Origin: Paraburkholderia nodosa DSM 21604
Lineage (GTDB): Bacteria; Pseudomonadota; Gammaproteobacteria; Burkholderiales; Burkholderiaceae
Direction: 5' to 3'
Assembly: GCF_000519185.1 (NCBI RefSeq)
Contig: NZ_JAFA01000029.1
Span: 129 to 64,128, forward strand
DNA: 64,000 nt
This document shows, in pieces, positions 1-9,016 of this stretch (its first letter is position 1; each line of letters begins with the position of its first letter). A program made the translations under genes and the position numbers. A model generated the notes under the pieces. That model made no database searches and had not been told where the DNA came from. It was given only the letters and a program-made list of their open reading frames with translations.

Positions 1-167
1 AGTCCAGGAAATCAGGCGCGAGTCGATAAATCTACAAAGACTTCAACTGAACCGAAGATCGAGTAGAGCCCGATTGGGAGTGCGTGAACGTCCGTTAAGG
101 CTTGCGAAGCAGCCGACTATGTTTTTTGGCTCTAACGTCGCTTCCTGGCCGACTACGGACCGGCGTG

Positions 168-482
168 GCGGGCAGTAGCGGATACAGGTACGGCAACTGT
201 CACACCACGAAGGGGCAGTGGAATTACGCTGAATATCCAGCGGACTCGCAGACTGAGGGAAGCTACCTCTATGAACCCGGTGGGTCGGTTCATATGTTCA
301 CCGTCCCGGAGAGCGCAACGGAAACCGCGGAGGGCTTCATGGTCGTTTGTGGCGCGAACGTCATTTTCGAGAATGGCGAATACCAGGCAGTCCGGGACAC
401 AGGCGCAATCGAGGAGGGAATCCTTGCTGCAGCAAAGCGCGCAGGACGACCCATCCCGAGGTATATCCGGCCGGCCGGCGGC
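168..482 (+). pseudogene. Remnant of a 2,4'-dihydroxyacetophenone dioxygenase-like cupin (C-terminal part)
   Basis: Reading this frame gives about 105 residues resembling the C-terminal half of the acetylacetone / 2,4'-dihydroxyacetophenone dioxygenase cupins: GSYLYEPGGSVHMF, then TETAEGFMVVCGANVIFE, then RPIPRYIRPAGGD. The YEPxGSVH stretch carries a metal-ligand histidine in that family. No start codon or N-terminal half is visible upstream; bases 1-165 give no recognisable coding sequence. Similarity stops at about 482, where cyclodeaminase-like coding begins in a different frame. I read this as a decayed, 5'-truncated gene cut at its 3' end by a deletion. Family recognition is fairly secure; the exact borders are not. 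Confidence 0.55.
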
Positions 483-996
483 GATGGCCACCGTGCGGAC
501 GCTCGACGATCTGGCGATCTGGGACCGCAATCCGGAGACGGCAAACCGGTGCGCGCAAGCATGGAGCGATGCTGGATTGCCCGCGCGTCCGGTTACGGAT
601 CTCGGGGAAGCGGTACGCGACGCCGACATCGTGAGTTGCGTAACGCTTGCGAGCGAACCGCTCATTCGCGCCGACTGGCTTTCGCCGGGAAGCCATCTCG
701 ATCTCATTGGCAGTTTCACCCCCGCGATGACGGAGGCTGAGCCTGCCCGTTTCAGCCAGGCGGCGGTTTGGGTCGATACGCAAGAAGCATTGATGAAATC
801 GGGCGATTTGCTGAACGCAATCGAATGCGGCGCCTGGAATCGTGGCCCGCTATATGGCGATCTACAGCAACTTTGCCGGGGGAGCGTGAAAGCGCGAACG
901 ACGCCGCAGCAGCGAACCGTCTTAAAGGCAGTGGGTTCAGCCCTCGAAGATCTTGCGGCTGCGAAGCTCGCTTATCGCGCGACTCGCTCACGCTGA
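481..996 (+). pseudogene. Remnant of an ornithine cyclodeaminase / mu-crystallin family gene (C-terminal part)
   Basis: The translated segment LAIWDRNPETANRCAQAW, DIVSCVTLASEPLIRADWL, GSHLDLIGSFTPAMTE and QAAVWVDTQEALMKSGDLL matches the nucleotide-binding C-terminal half of the ornithine cyclodeaminase / delta-1-pyrroline-2-carboxylate reductase family. These enzymes are about 310-330 residues; only about 170 remain, and the N-terminal substrate domain is absent. In-frame codons continue upstream to an ATG at 271, but that part is the out-of-frame shadow of the cupin remnant and has no family character. The gene therefore lacks its start and is probably inactive, although a fused product from 271 cannot be excluded. 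Confidence 0.6.
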
Positions 997-1240
997 GACG
1001 GTAGCAACAGCCGGGCGTGCGGTTCGCGGCGTTCCAGCGCCAGTTGATCGACAAAATGGCTGAGGCGGCTCGCGTCTGAAGGCGCTTCTAAAGCGCATCT
1101 TGCGGACCGCGCGTCTTGTCATCCTTCTGGTCGATGCCGCGCGCGCGTCCGTCTTCGTAAAGTGAGTGTCGCGCCGCCCGGCCCACTGGCCCGAGGTGTG
1201 GCGCGCCACTTCAACGAATCAGTCAGGAGTTCAACCCACC

Positions 1241-2119
1241 ATGTCCCAACCGGTGTTCATTCAGGTCGGCGCGCTTGCCGAAGGTTTCGCGCCCGCGAGC
1301 CATATTCTTCAACCCGTGAGCGAGCTCGAAGGCCGCGAGTTCGCGCTGCACTACGAGGACGGCACTGTGGACTCGCTGCGTTTCGCGGGCCCGGATAGCG
1401 TCGAAGTGGAGCGCACTCGGGCGGGGGCGGCCTCGCCCGTGCAACCGCGCGAGCGCCACGCGTGCCGTGTCACCTCCGTGCGCGACGGTATTTATTTCGT
1501 CGATTACGTGGGCGCGGCCGTGCGCCTGCTCGACGACGAGGGCAAGCCGCGCCCGGCCGCCACGAGCTACGTGCTCGACGTGCGCAGGCAGCTTTGCACA
1601 GCCGTGACCGGTACGTTGCCGAGCGAAGCGGAGACGCATATCGACGCGTTCACGCGTGTGGAACGCGGCCTGGAGCTGACGGGCGTACAGGTGCAGTTGC
1701 GCCATGGCCGTATCGGTGCGCCCGCTGCCACGGCCGAGGCGCCCCAAACGCGAGCGCCGCTGCATGCCCCGACGCGCGAACTGATCGGCATGCGCAATCT
1801 CTACACCTACAGCGTGACGGAGCGCTACGAGCACATCTATCTCAACGACAATTTTTACGCGTGGCAATGCCTAACCGGCGTCGAGGCGGGGCTCGCCGAC
1901 GTGGACCGCTGCCACATGATCGCCATCGACGCAAAGCTGTACTTGTTCGTCTGGCGCGAAAAGATCGTGCCGACGCTCGGCGTGGTGATGATCGACCTCG
2001 AACGCATGAAGACCGACGGCAAGATATTCGGCTACCAGGGCAGCCGTTTCGATGCGCTTTCGAATTTTCCGGTTGGCGCGCATGCGCAGGTGCTCAACGT
2101 GACGCGGTATCCGTCATGA
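1241..2119 (+). CDS. moaF: MoaF family protein
   Basis: This 292-residue protein resembles the MoaF family (two MoaF domains): an N-terminal half with FALHYEDGTVDSLRF and a C-terminal half with YTYSVTERYEHIYLNDNFYAWQCL and LYLFVWREKIVPTLGVVMID. MoaF was named from the monoamine-inducible regulon of Klebsiella; despite the name, a direct part in molybdenum cofactor synthesis is doubtful. The ATG at 1241 is preceded by AGGAG at 1225-1229. The stop overlaps the start of the downstream dehydrogenase (ATGA), so the two are probably translated together. A MoaF plus short-chain dehydrogenase pair fits the moaEF-type arrangement as I remember it. Substrate unknown. Confidence 0.7.
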   Translation: MSQPVFIQVGALAEGFAPASHILQPVSELEGREFALHYEDGTVDSLRFAGPDSVEVERTRAGAASPVQPRERHACRVTSVRDGIYFVDYVGAAVRLLDDEGKPRPAATSYVLDVRRQLCTAVTGTLPSEAETHIDAFTRVERGLELTGVQVQLRHGRIGAPAATAEAPQTRAPLHAPTRELIGMRNLYTYSVTERYEHIYLNDNFYAWQCLTGVEAGLADVDRCHMIAIDAKLYLFVWREKIVPTLGVVMIDLERMKTDGKIFGYQGSRFDALSNFPVGAHAQVLNVTRYPS

Positions 2120-2919
2120 CGCACGCCACGCTTTATGCGCGCGCCTTCGAAGGCCGGACCGTGCTGGTGACGGGCGGCGCGCAGGGCATCGGGCGGGGCA
2201 TTGCCGAGGCGTTCGTGCGGTGCGGCGCGAACGTGGCCGTTGCCGACCTCCAGGCGGATGTCGCGCGCGATTGGCTCGCGCAGGAGTGCGGGGGTGGGGC
2301 TGAGTCCGGTACGCATCGTGCCTACGCCGTCGACCTCGCGCAGCACGGGGAGGCCGTGGGCCTGGTCGAACGCGTCGAGGCCGACTTCGGCCGCCTCGAT
2401 GTGCTCGTGCACAACGCCGCGTATTTCCCGCTCACGCCCTTCGATGCCATCACGCCCGCCGTGCTCGAACGCACGCTTGCCGTGAATCTCTGTGCGTTGT
2501 TCTGGCTCACGCAGGCCGCCACGCCCGCGTTCGTGCGTCAGGGCGGCGGCCGCGTGCTCGTCACGTCCTCCGTGACTGGACCGCGCGTGGCGTACCCTGG
2601 ACTCGCGCATTACGCGGCGTCGAAGGCTGGCGTCAACGGCTTTATCCGCGCTGCTGCGCTCGAACTCGCGCCGCAGCGCATCACGGTGAACGGCGTCGAA
2701 CCCGGCATGATCCGCACGCCTGCGATGGAAAACCTCGGCGACGCCGCCTTGAACGCGCGCATTGCGGCCGCCGTGCCGCTCGGGCGGCTTGGCGAGCCGT
2801 GCGATATTGCGGGTGCGATGCTGTATCTGGCTTCGGAGCATGCCGCCTATGTCACGGGGCAGACGATCGTGGTGGACGGCGGCGCGACGCTACCGGAGGC
2901 ATCGGCGGCGTTTGCGTGA
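2116..2919 (+). CDS. SDR family NAD(P)-dependent oxidoreductase, coupled to moaF
   Basis: A 267-residue classical short-chain dehydrogenase/reductase. It shows the cofactor motif TGGAQGIG near residue 17, NAA in place of the usual NNAG, the catalytic serine in VTSSVTG, and the YAASK catalytic Tyr-Lys pair. The C-terminus LASEHAAYVTGQTIVVDGG is typical of FabG-like enzymes. Its ATG lies inside the moaF stop (ATGA at 2116-2119), which sets the start and implies translational coupling. It probably oxidises or reduces an alcohol or amine-derived intermediate; the substrate cannot be told from sequence. A hairpin follows at 2934-2955. Confidence 0.85.
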   Translation: MTHATLYARAFEGRTVLVTGGAQGIGRGIAEAFVRCGANVAVADLQADVARDWLAQECGGGAESGTHRAYAVDLAQHGEAVGLVERVEADFGRLDVLVHNAAYFPLTPFDAITPAVLERTLAVNLCALFWLTQAATPAFVRQGGGRVLVTSSVTGPRVAYPGLAHYAASKAGVNGFIRAAALELAPQRITVNGVEPGMIRTPAMENLGDAALNARIAAAVPLGRLGEPCDIAGAMLYLASEHAAYVTGQTIVVDGGATLPEASAAFA

Positions 2920-2933
2920 CGTCTCGCAGATTC

Positions 2934-2955
2934 AAGGCGGCTTGCAGGCCGCCTT
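2934..2955. terminator. Hairpin between convergent dehydrogenase genes
   Basis: An 8-bp perfect stem (AAGGCGGC with GCCGCCTT) and a 6-base loop lie between the convergent genes ending at 2919 and 2986. There is no long T tract on either side, so it could be a weak bidirectional terminator. A direct repeat of CTTCAGACG follows immediately (2953-2970). Confidence 0.4.
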
Positions 2956-2985
2956 CAGACGCTTCAGACGCGCCTCAGATGCGCT

Positions 2986-3783
2986 TCACAGGCGGTCGAA
3001 GGCGAGCGTCGGCACATCGACGATCGAGGAGCCGCCATCCGCGACGATCGTCGCCCCGGTCACGATCGACGCAGCGGGCGACGCCAGAAACGCGCAGACG
3101 CTGGCGATCTCGGTCGGGCTTGCTGCGCGCCGCAACGGCACATCGGCGCAGACGCGCGCGTAGGCTTCGTCGAGCGTATCGCCGTAGTGTGCAATGAGCG
3201 GCTGCATTTCGTCATCGGCCATTGGCGTGCGGACCCAGCCGGGGCATACGGCATTCACGCGCACGCCATGCGGGCCGTAGTCGCGCGCCAGCGAGCGCGT
3301 CAGGCCGAGCAAAGCGTGCTTGGCCGTGGTGTAGCCGCAGACGTCCGGGCCAGCCGCGAGCGACGCGATCGAGGCGACCAGCACGATCGCGCCGCGGCGC
3401 GCAATCAGTTGCGGCAGGCACGCGCGCGCGCTGACGAACGCAGTGTCGAGATTCGTCCGCATCGCGGCGGCCCATGCCGTGTCGTCGGTTTCGGTGGCGC
3501 GGCCCGCGCCGAGGCCGCCTGCGCATGCGATCAATGCGCCGATGCCGCCTTGCGCATCCAGTTGCGCGGTCATGCGCGCCCAGTCGGCGGCTCTCGCGGC
3601 GTCGCCGTCCAGGACCAGGCCGCCAGTCTCGGCTGCCACGCGCTCGAGCGGTGCACGCCGGCGTCCGACCAGCGCGACGCGCGCGCCCTGGGCGGCGAAG
3701 AGCCGCGCACACGCTTCGCCGATGCCGGTGCCGGCGCCCGTGATGACGACGTGGCCCGGGCCGGCGGTGGAGGGGTGGTTCAT
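2986..3783 (-). CDS. SDR family oxidoreductase
   Basis: A 265-residue short-chain dehydrogenase with TGAGTGIG near residue 16, a CAGG motif (NNAG equivalent), the serine in VASIAS, and YTTAK as the catalytic Tyr/Lys. I chose the ATG at 3783 (MNHPS) because AGGAGA stands just upstream; the frame stays open further upstream without a ribosome site. The gene is convergent with the moaF operon and divergent from the LuxR gene at 3973. It probably works on the same compound class as the SDR at 2116, but the two are not close paralogues. Confidence 0.85.
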   Translation of the reverse strand: MNHPSTAGPGHVVITGAGTGIGEACARLFAAQGARVALVGRRRAPLERVAAETGGLVLDGDAARAADWARMTAQLDAQGGIGALIACAGGLGAGRATETDDTAWAAAMRTNLDTAFVSARACLPQLIARRGAIVLVASIASLAAGPDVCGYTTAKHALLGLTRSLARDYGPHGVRVNAVCPGWVRTPMADDEMQPLIAHYGDTLDEAYARVCADVPLRRAASPTEIASVCAFLASPAASIVTGATIVADGGSSIVDVPTLAFDRL

Positions 3784-3972
3784 GGGGTGTCTCCTGACTG
3801 TGTCGATGAACATGGGACGAGCATAGGCCGGGCGCGTCCGGCGGCCTATCGAGCAAAAGGATGACAAGGCGCCCCGCTTCACTCGCGCGGCGTTTGCCGA
3901 ATAGCGCTCACGCCGTGCAAACGCTTGTGCGTAGCATCGAATGTTGGTCGCACAGCAACAGGAGGACCGATC

Positions 3973-4665
3973 ATGCAGAGGGATACGCAAAGCCATGCAG
4001 CGCTCCAGGCGGCGGTCGCCACGCTCGCGGGCATCGTGCGCCCCGGCGCGACGGTTTTCTATCGTATCGGCACCGATCATGCGCCGTCCGGGTTCGAGCT
4101 GTTCGGGCTTGCGGAGGCGATGCACCGAACCTGGCTGCAACGCTATTGCTTGCTCGATCCTATGCATCCGTCGCGCTGTGCGCAGCAGCGCGGCAACGTG
4201 CTCATGCTCGACTGTGAGTTGCCCGAAGCGCTGCGCGAGGCTTCGGTCTACTGGCTGCGCTTTCTGAAGCCTTACAGGGTTGTCGACGTCATGGAAGTGC
4301 TGCTGCGCGAGCAGGGTCGCGTGGCTGCGGCATTCTCGCTGCTGCGCTTCGCACCCGACGTACCCTTCAGCGCCTGCGATATTGAGCGCGCGAACGTGCT
4401 CCAGCCGCTGCTCGAAGTCGCGTTGGCCGCTACATGGGGCAGCGAGCCCGCCATGCACGCGCCACAACACGGGATGAACGTTGCGCCGCGCCTCACGCAT
4501 CGGGAGGAACAGATTGCACGGCTGGTGCGCAACGGTCTTTCCAACAAAGCAATTGCGCGCGACCTCGACCTGTCGCAACCCACGGTCAAGACCCACCTGC
4601 TGAGGATGTTTCGTAAAGTGGGCGTGTCGAGCCGCACCGAACTGGTCGGCGCGTTGTTTCTGTAA
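3973..4665 (+). CDS. LuxR family transcriptional regulator
   Basis: This 230-residue protein ends in a GerE/LuxR-type helix-turn-helix: LTHREEQIARLVRNGLSNKA, then LDLSQPTVKTHLLRMFRKVG (about residues 168-220). The first 150 residues look like a small ligand-sensing fold and are not a receiver domain, since no phospho-acceptor DVxMP motif is present. GGAGG at 3961-3965 fixes the ATG at 3973. It is divergent from the dehydrogenase at 2986-3783 and upstream of the APC permease, so it could control either the moaF/SDR genes or the amine island. Ligand unknown. Confidence 0.8.
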   Translation: MQRDTQSHAALQAAVATLAGIVRPGATVFYRIGTDHAPSGFELFGLAEAMHRTWLQRYCLLDPMHPSRCAQQRGNVLMLDCELPEALREASVYWLRFLKPYRVVDVMEVLLREQGRVAAAFSLLRFAPDVPFSACDIERANVLQPLLEVALAATWGSEPAMHAPQHGMNVAPRLTHREEQIARLVRNGLSNKAIARDLDLSQPTVKTHLLRMFRKVGVSSRTELVGALFL

Positions 4666-4871
4666 AGGCAGACTTCCGCTTCGCGCATTGACGTAGTGTC
4701 TCCGCACAAACCCTGGCTTTCCCCCTTTGCCCGCGCGGGTTGCCAATTTGTGCTGCCGGACTTCCTTTTTGGCCTCCTACATTTCGTCTCAGCGGCGTGT
4801 TGTCGCATACGTCTTCCGCGTATGGCAGCAGCCTGAACGGACACGAGAACGGCTTAATGGAGAGAGATCGA

Positions 4872-6320
4872 ATGAACGTCATAGCGGAGCCTTCAACCTC
4901 GACCGAATTGCGTAAAGGCGCACTCGGCTTAGGTTTTATCGTCTTCTTCGTGATTTCCGCAGCCGGACCGCTGGTGGCGATCGCGGGTGGCTTTCCGATT
5001 GGCATCATGCTCGGCAATGGCGCCGGCACGCCCGCGCTCCTGATCGCGACGGTGGTGATCCTGCTGATGTTCGCGGCTGGCTACACGGCGATGTCCCGTC
5101 ACATCACTAATGCGGGCGGCTTTTACGCGTTCACAGCGCGTGGTCTAGGCGGCACGGCGGGCGGCGCTGCGGCATTGCTGGCGCTGCTCGGCTACAACAC
5201 AATGCAGATCGGTCTGTATGGCATGTTCGGCGCGGTCTCCGCGGGCTTTCTCAGCATGCATCTGGGCATCGACGTGCCATGGTGGGCGTGTTCGCTCGTA
5301 GCGATGGCGAGTATCGCCGTGCTGGGCTATCGTCAGATTGATCTCTCCGCGAAGGTGCTCTCGTTGCTGGTCATGGGCGAATACGTGGTCGTGCTGATTC
5401 TCGATATCGCCATTCTTAAAGCGGGCGGCGCGCACGGCATCGACGCGGTTTCCTTCAAACCGCATGTGTTCCTTGCCGGGTCGCCTGCGATCGGCTTGCT
5501 CTTCTGCTTTGCGAGCTTCATTGGTTTTGAGGCCACGACGATCTATAGCGAAGAGGCGAAAGATCCGAAGCGAACTGTGCCTCTGGCGACGTATATTTCT
5601 GTACTCCTGATCGGTGCGTTCTATGCATTTTCTGTTTGGTGCATGATCATTGGCGCAGGCAGCGCCGACGTGGTGAAGACGCTTACCGCACTCTCCGACC
5701 CCACGACCTTCCTTTATTCGCTGTCGAGTCGCTACGCCAACGCAACGCTCACCGACGCGATGAGTGTGCTCTTCATCACGAGCGTGTACGCCGGTTTGCT
5801 GGCCTTCCATAACTCCGCGTCGCGCTACTTCTACGCAGCGGGCCGTGAAGGTCTGTTGCCGGCCCGGCTTGGCCGCACGCATCCGGTCCATAGCAGCCCG
5901 CACGCCGGATCGGTGGTACAGACTGTGCTGGCAGCGGTTGTCGTCCTGATCTTTATCGTCGCCAAGGCCGATCCTGTGCTGACGCTCTTTTCGTGGCTCA
6001 CGAACGTCGCGACGTTGTGCATCATCGCGTTGATGGCATTGTCTTCTGCGGCGGTCATGGCGTTCTTCAGCCGGCAGCCGTCGAGGGAGGAGAGCGCCAT
6101 GCGCGTGTGGTTCCTGCCGCTCTTCTCCGGTGTTGCGCTGGGCGCGGTACTGGTTCTGGCCATTATCAATTTCCCGATGCTTACGGGAGCGGGTCCGCTG
6201 CTTTCCTACTCTCTCACGGCGCTGCTGCCTGTATTCGCCGTGCTTGGTGTGGTTGCCGCCTCCCGTCTGAAACGACGCGACCCGCGCGCATTCGCGCAAC
6301 TCGGCAGCTCGAAGCTCTGA
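4872..6320 (+). CDS. APC superfamily amino acid / amine permease
   Basis: A 482-residue inner-membrane carrier with about 12 hydrophobic segments. The N-terminus has the APC signature region: GLGFIVFFVISAAGPLVAI, then GGFPIGIMLGNGAGTPALL. ASFIGFEATTIYSEEAKDPK around residue 215 is the conserved E-A-x-x-P loop of this superfamily. The start at 4872 is favoured over an in-frame ATG at 4857 because GGAGAG lies at the right distance before 4872. With the porin, PuuB-like oxidase and aldehyde dehydrogenase downstream, uptake of an amino acid, amine or polyamine is likely; the exact substrate is not visible. Confidence 0.85.
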   Translation: MNVIAEPSTSTELRKGALGLGFIVFFVISAAGPLVAIAGGFPIGIMLGNGAGTPALLIATVVILLMFAAGYTAMSRHITNAGGFYAFTARGLGGTAGGAAALLALLGYNTMQIGLYGMFGAVSAGFLSMHLGIDVPWWACSLVAMASIAVLGYRQIDLSAKVLSLLVMGEYVVVLILDIAILKAGGAHGIDAVSFKPHVFLAGSPAIGLLFCFASFIGFEATTIYSEEAKDPKRTVPLATYISVLLIGAFYAFSVWCMIIGAGSADVVKTLTALSDPTTFLYSLSSRYANATLTDAMSVLFITSVYAGLLAFHNSASRYFYAAGREGLLPARLGRTHPVHSSPHAGSVVQTVLAAVVVLIFIVAKADPVLTLFSWLTNVATLCIIALMALSSAAVMAFFSRQPSREESAMRVWFLPLFSGVALGAVLVLAIINFPMLTGAGPLLSYSLTALLPVFAVLGVVAASRLKRRDPRAFAQLGSSKL

Positions 6321-6380
6321 TTCACACACTCGCCTGGGGGCGCCGGCGTGCGCACCCCGGCGACGTCAACTAACTACAAA

Positions 6381-7598
6381 ATGACCATGAAACGCAAAAT
6401 CTCCGTCAATGCATTAGCACTACTTACTGTGGGCGCATGCGGCAGTGCCTACGCGCAAAGCAGCGTAACGCTTTATGGAACCGTTGACGCCGGTGTGATC
6501 TATTCAACCAACCAGCAGGTGACGCATGCGGACGGCTCGGTGAGCGGAGGGCATGCGGTTCAGATGAGCGGCGGCAATCTCGTGCCGTCGCGTTGGGGGC
6601 TGATGGGTTCCGAAGACCTGGGCGGCGGTGTCAAGGCGACGTTCGACCTCGAAAACCAGTTCCTCACCGGAACGGGCGCCATGCTGCAAAGCGGTTCGCT
6701 ATTCAACCGGCAAGCATGGGTAGGTCTGGGCGATGATCGCTTCGGCACCCTCACAGCGGGTCGCCAATACGATTCGTATTCGGATTTCCTCGGCGTCTAT
6801 GCATCGAGTAATAGCTGGGCCACGCTCTACGGTGCCCACTTCGGCGATGTCGACAACCTGAACGAGGCGTTCAACTTCAACAACGCGCTCAAATTCACGA
6901 GCGCGAACTTTGGCGGATTCACGTTTGGGGGCACGTTCAGCTTCGGCGGACAGGCGGGGGATTTTTCGGCGAAGCGCGGTTACGCGCTTGCCGCCGCCTA
7001 CAATCACGGCCCGTTTTCGCTCAGTGCCGGCTATCTGTCGTTGAACCAGCCTCTCGATGCAGCATTGGGCGGGCAAACCGGCTACGTCGGCGATTTCGCC
7101 TGCACCAACGCAGCCGCGCAGTACTGCCAGTTGCAGAATGCCGAATCGCTGAAGGCATGGGGCGTTGGCGGCTCGGTGGCGATCGACAAGCTTACGCTGG
7201 CGGTCGTGTATACGCACACGCGCCTTGAAGACAGCCAGTATTTCGCCAGTGCGACGAATCCGGTTGGCTCCAATGTTTCCTTCGATATCGCCGAACTGAA
7301 TGCCGTCTATAACCTGAGTCCCGAATGGACGTTGGGCGCGGCATACATCTTCAACAATGCGAAGGTAAGTGGCGGGGGATCGACGCACTTCCACCAGATC
7401 AACCTTGGCGCGAACTACGCATTGTCGAAAAGAACGGCATTGTACATGGTGGCCATTGCCCAGAAGTCGTCGGGCGACGGCCTCGGTGTCGACCCGGCGA
7501 CCGGCGCCAATACCAATTACGCGCAGATCCCCAATCTTGTGAACAGCAATTCCGACCGGCAACTGGCCGTGATGGCTGGTGTCCGCGTGAACTTCTAA
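6381..7598 (+). CDS. Gram-negative porin (OmpC-like)
   Basis: About 405 residues. The signal peptide MKRKISVNALALLTVGACG ends at AYA, with cleavage before QSSVTLYGTVDAG, the standard N-terminus of mature betaproteobacterial trimeric porins. Further on are SRWGLMGSEDLGGGVKATFD and TLTAGRQYDSYSDFLG, and the protein ends in an aromatic residue (RVNF) as outer-membrane barrels require. Start is at 6381 or at a second ATG at 6387; no clear ribosome site separates them. It follows the APC permease and probably provides outer-membrane entry for the same substrate. Confidence 0.9.
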   Translation: MTMKRKISVNALALLTVGACGSAYAQSSVTLYGTVDAGVIYSTNQQVTHADGSVSGGHAVQMSGGNLVPSRWGLMGSEDLGGGVKATFDLENQFLTGTGAMLQSGSLFNRQAWVGLGDDRFGTLTAGRQYDSYSDFLGVYASSNSWATLYGAHFGDVDNLNEAFNFNNALKFTSANFGGFTFGGTFSFGGQAGDFSAKRGYALAAAYNHGPFSLSAGYLSLNQPLDAALGGQTGYVGDFACTNAAAQYCQLQNAESLKAWGVGGSVAIDKLTLAVVYTHTRLEDSQYFASATNPVGSNVSFDIAELNAVYNLSPEWTLGAAYIFNNAKVSGGGSTHFHQINLGANYALSKRTALYMVAIAQKSSGDGLGVDPATGANTNYAQIPNLVNSNSDRQLAVMAGVRVNF

Positions 7599-7717
7599 GC
7601 GGAGCGGTTTGGCCATGCGACGCCCGCGCTGGGCGGGCTATCGCTGCGTGAGGCCACGTGAGGCCACGTCAAGCACGTGAAGTCACGCCGTGCAGCGGTC
7701 GCAGGCGTGTTAACGGA

Positions 7718-8437
7718 ATGAGGACCATGCAGGGAGCAACTGCCAACGAACGGGTCGATCGCGCACCGCGCGACGAACTCGGCATTATGCACAGCATCAC
7801 TGGCCGAATGAGAGGGTTTCTCTACCGACAGCTCAACGATGCGACCTACACCGTGGTGTACGCAACACCGTCGATTGCAGCGCTGACGGGTTATCCGGCA
7901 TCGGATTTCGTCAATAATGCCGTGAGGACACTGCCTTCGCTGACCGAAAGGGAAGACGAGGCGTACGTGGTCGACATCGTTCGAAAGGCGCTGGCAAACC
8001 GGGAACCCTGGACCATCGACTATCGGATCAAGCCTGCCAGTGGCGGCCCGGTGTGGGTGCGCGAAGTGGGGGGCGGGGTATTCGCGGAGACGGGCGAGTT
8101 GCGGTACCTGGAGGGGTTCGTCATGGAGGTGCAGGGGGAACGTGCCGCTCGCCTCGCTTCGGAGAGCCGCCTCGCGTCGATGACCGCGGCCACCAATCCG
8201 ATTCTCGCCGACGTCGACGAAATCCTGAAAACGATCCGCACGCTCTCGATCCTTTCGTTCAACGCAAGAGTCGAGGCCGCGCGTGCGGGCGACGCGGGAC
8301 GTGGATTTACAGTAGTGGCGTCGGAGATGAAGAGGCTGGCGGACGATACGGACAAGCTCGCCAAGCGGATCTCCGAACGTGTGACGGTGGCACGGCAAGT
8401 CCTTGCCACCTCGGTTTCAAATGGCGCTTCGAGATAA
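7718..8437 (+). CDS. PAS-domain sensor with a truncated MCP-like signalling hairpin
   Basis: A 239-residue soluble protein. Residues about 25-150 form a PAS/PAC domain (YATPSIAALTGYPASDF; VWVREVGGGVFAETGELRYL). Residues about 165-225 resemble the tip of a methyl-accepting chemotaxis protein (LSILSFNARVEAARAGDAGR, then GFTVVASEMKRLADDTDKLA). There is no membrane segment, HAMP domain or long adaptation helices, so it is much shorter than a true chemoreceptor (over 500 residues). The start at 7718 is likely but an ATG at 7727 is possible. It may sense a cytosolic ligand or redox state linked to amine catabolism and talk to CheW or a partner; this is inference. Confidence 0.75.
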   Translation: MRTMQGATANERVDRAPRDELGIMHSITGRMRGFLYRQLNDATYTVVYATPSIAALTGYPASDFVNNAVRTLPSLTEREDEAYVVDIVRKALANREPWTIDYRIKPASGGPVWVREVGGGVFAETGELRYLEGFVMEVQGERAARLASESRLASMTAATNPILADVDEILKTIRTLSILSFNARVEAARAGDAGRGFTVVASEMKRLADDTDKLAKRISERVTVARQVLATSVSNGASR

Positions 8438-8569
8438 AAGGCCCAAGCCGACGTTGGCACTGGCAATTGCCGACTTGTGCTCACGCCCGATGAGCGAGCG
8501 GCGCGATGATGGCAGGCGACGCGCTTGAGGTTGAGCGATGGCGCGATGTTCCAGCATCGAGGCGGCACA

Positions 8570-9016
8570 ATGAACAAGGCTTATGGTCGCGTGCAAACGG
8601 ATGAAGCGTCGGTAGAGGCTGGAATCGTCGATGACGACCTGTTGTTGCACGCTGTTGCGCTCCTGCCCGCCGCTCAAACGGCGATCCCCGGCTGGTTCAC
8701 CCGGCAGTTGTGCGCCACGCCCGTCATCATCTCCTGGGAAGAAGACGTACCAGACATCCTCCTCAGGTTGCCGCCGAGCTGGAATCTGGTGGAGCCCGCA
8801 TTCTTCAGGGGATTGCACGACGACGAAGACATCGTCTCAGTCGATCCCCGTTTCTGCAATGGCGTCGACCGGTGCTCCTACGCGGTCGTCGCGCACGACG
8901 ACGGTGAGCGCTTTGCGCTCCTGATGCTCGTGAACGCCGCCGAGGCTGCGCTGATGACGCATCGGCTCTTCCGCGGGGAACAGCGCTTCGATGCGTGCTT
9001 TGGCTACATCAGGTGA
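8570..9016 (+). CDS. Hypothetical protein
   Basis: A 148-residue soluble, acidic protein that I do not recognise. A ribosome-binding GAGG precedes the ATG at 8570, codon use matches the neighbours, and the frame is open throughout, so it is probably real. Visible features are an acidic N-terminus, a WEEDVPDILLRLPPSWN segment, four cysteines and no signal peptide or membrane segment. It sits between the PAS sensor and the first cupin gene in the same orientation, which suggests a part in the amine island. A small inverted repeat (CAGTCC/GGACTG at 9045-9060) follows, without a T tract. Confidence 0.6.
   Translation: MNKAYGRVQTDEASVEAGIVDDDLLLHAVALLPAAQTAIPGWFTRQLCATPVIISWEEDVPDILLRLPPSWNLVEPAFFRGLHDDEDIVSVDPRFCNGVDRCSYAVVAHDDGERFALLMLVNAAEAALMTHRLFRGEQRFDACFGYIR

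Noticed and set aside
3784..4746. N-terminal extension of the dehydrogenase ending at 2986
   Set aside because: It would cover the LuxR gene; AGGAGA places the start at 3783.
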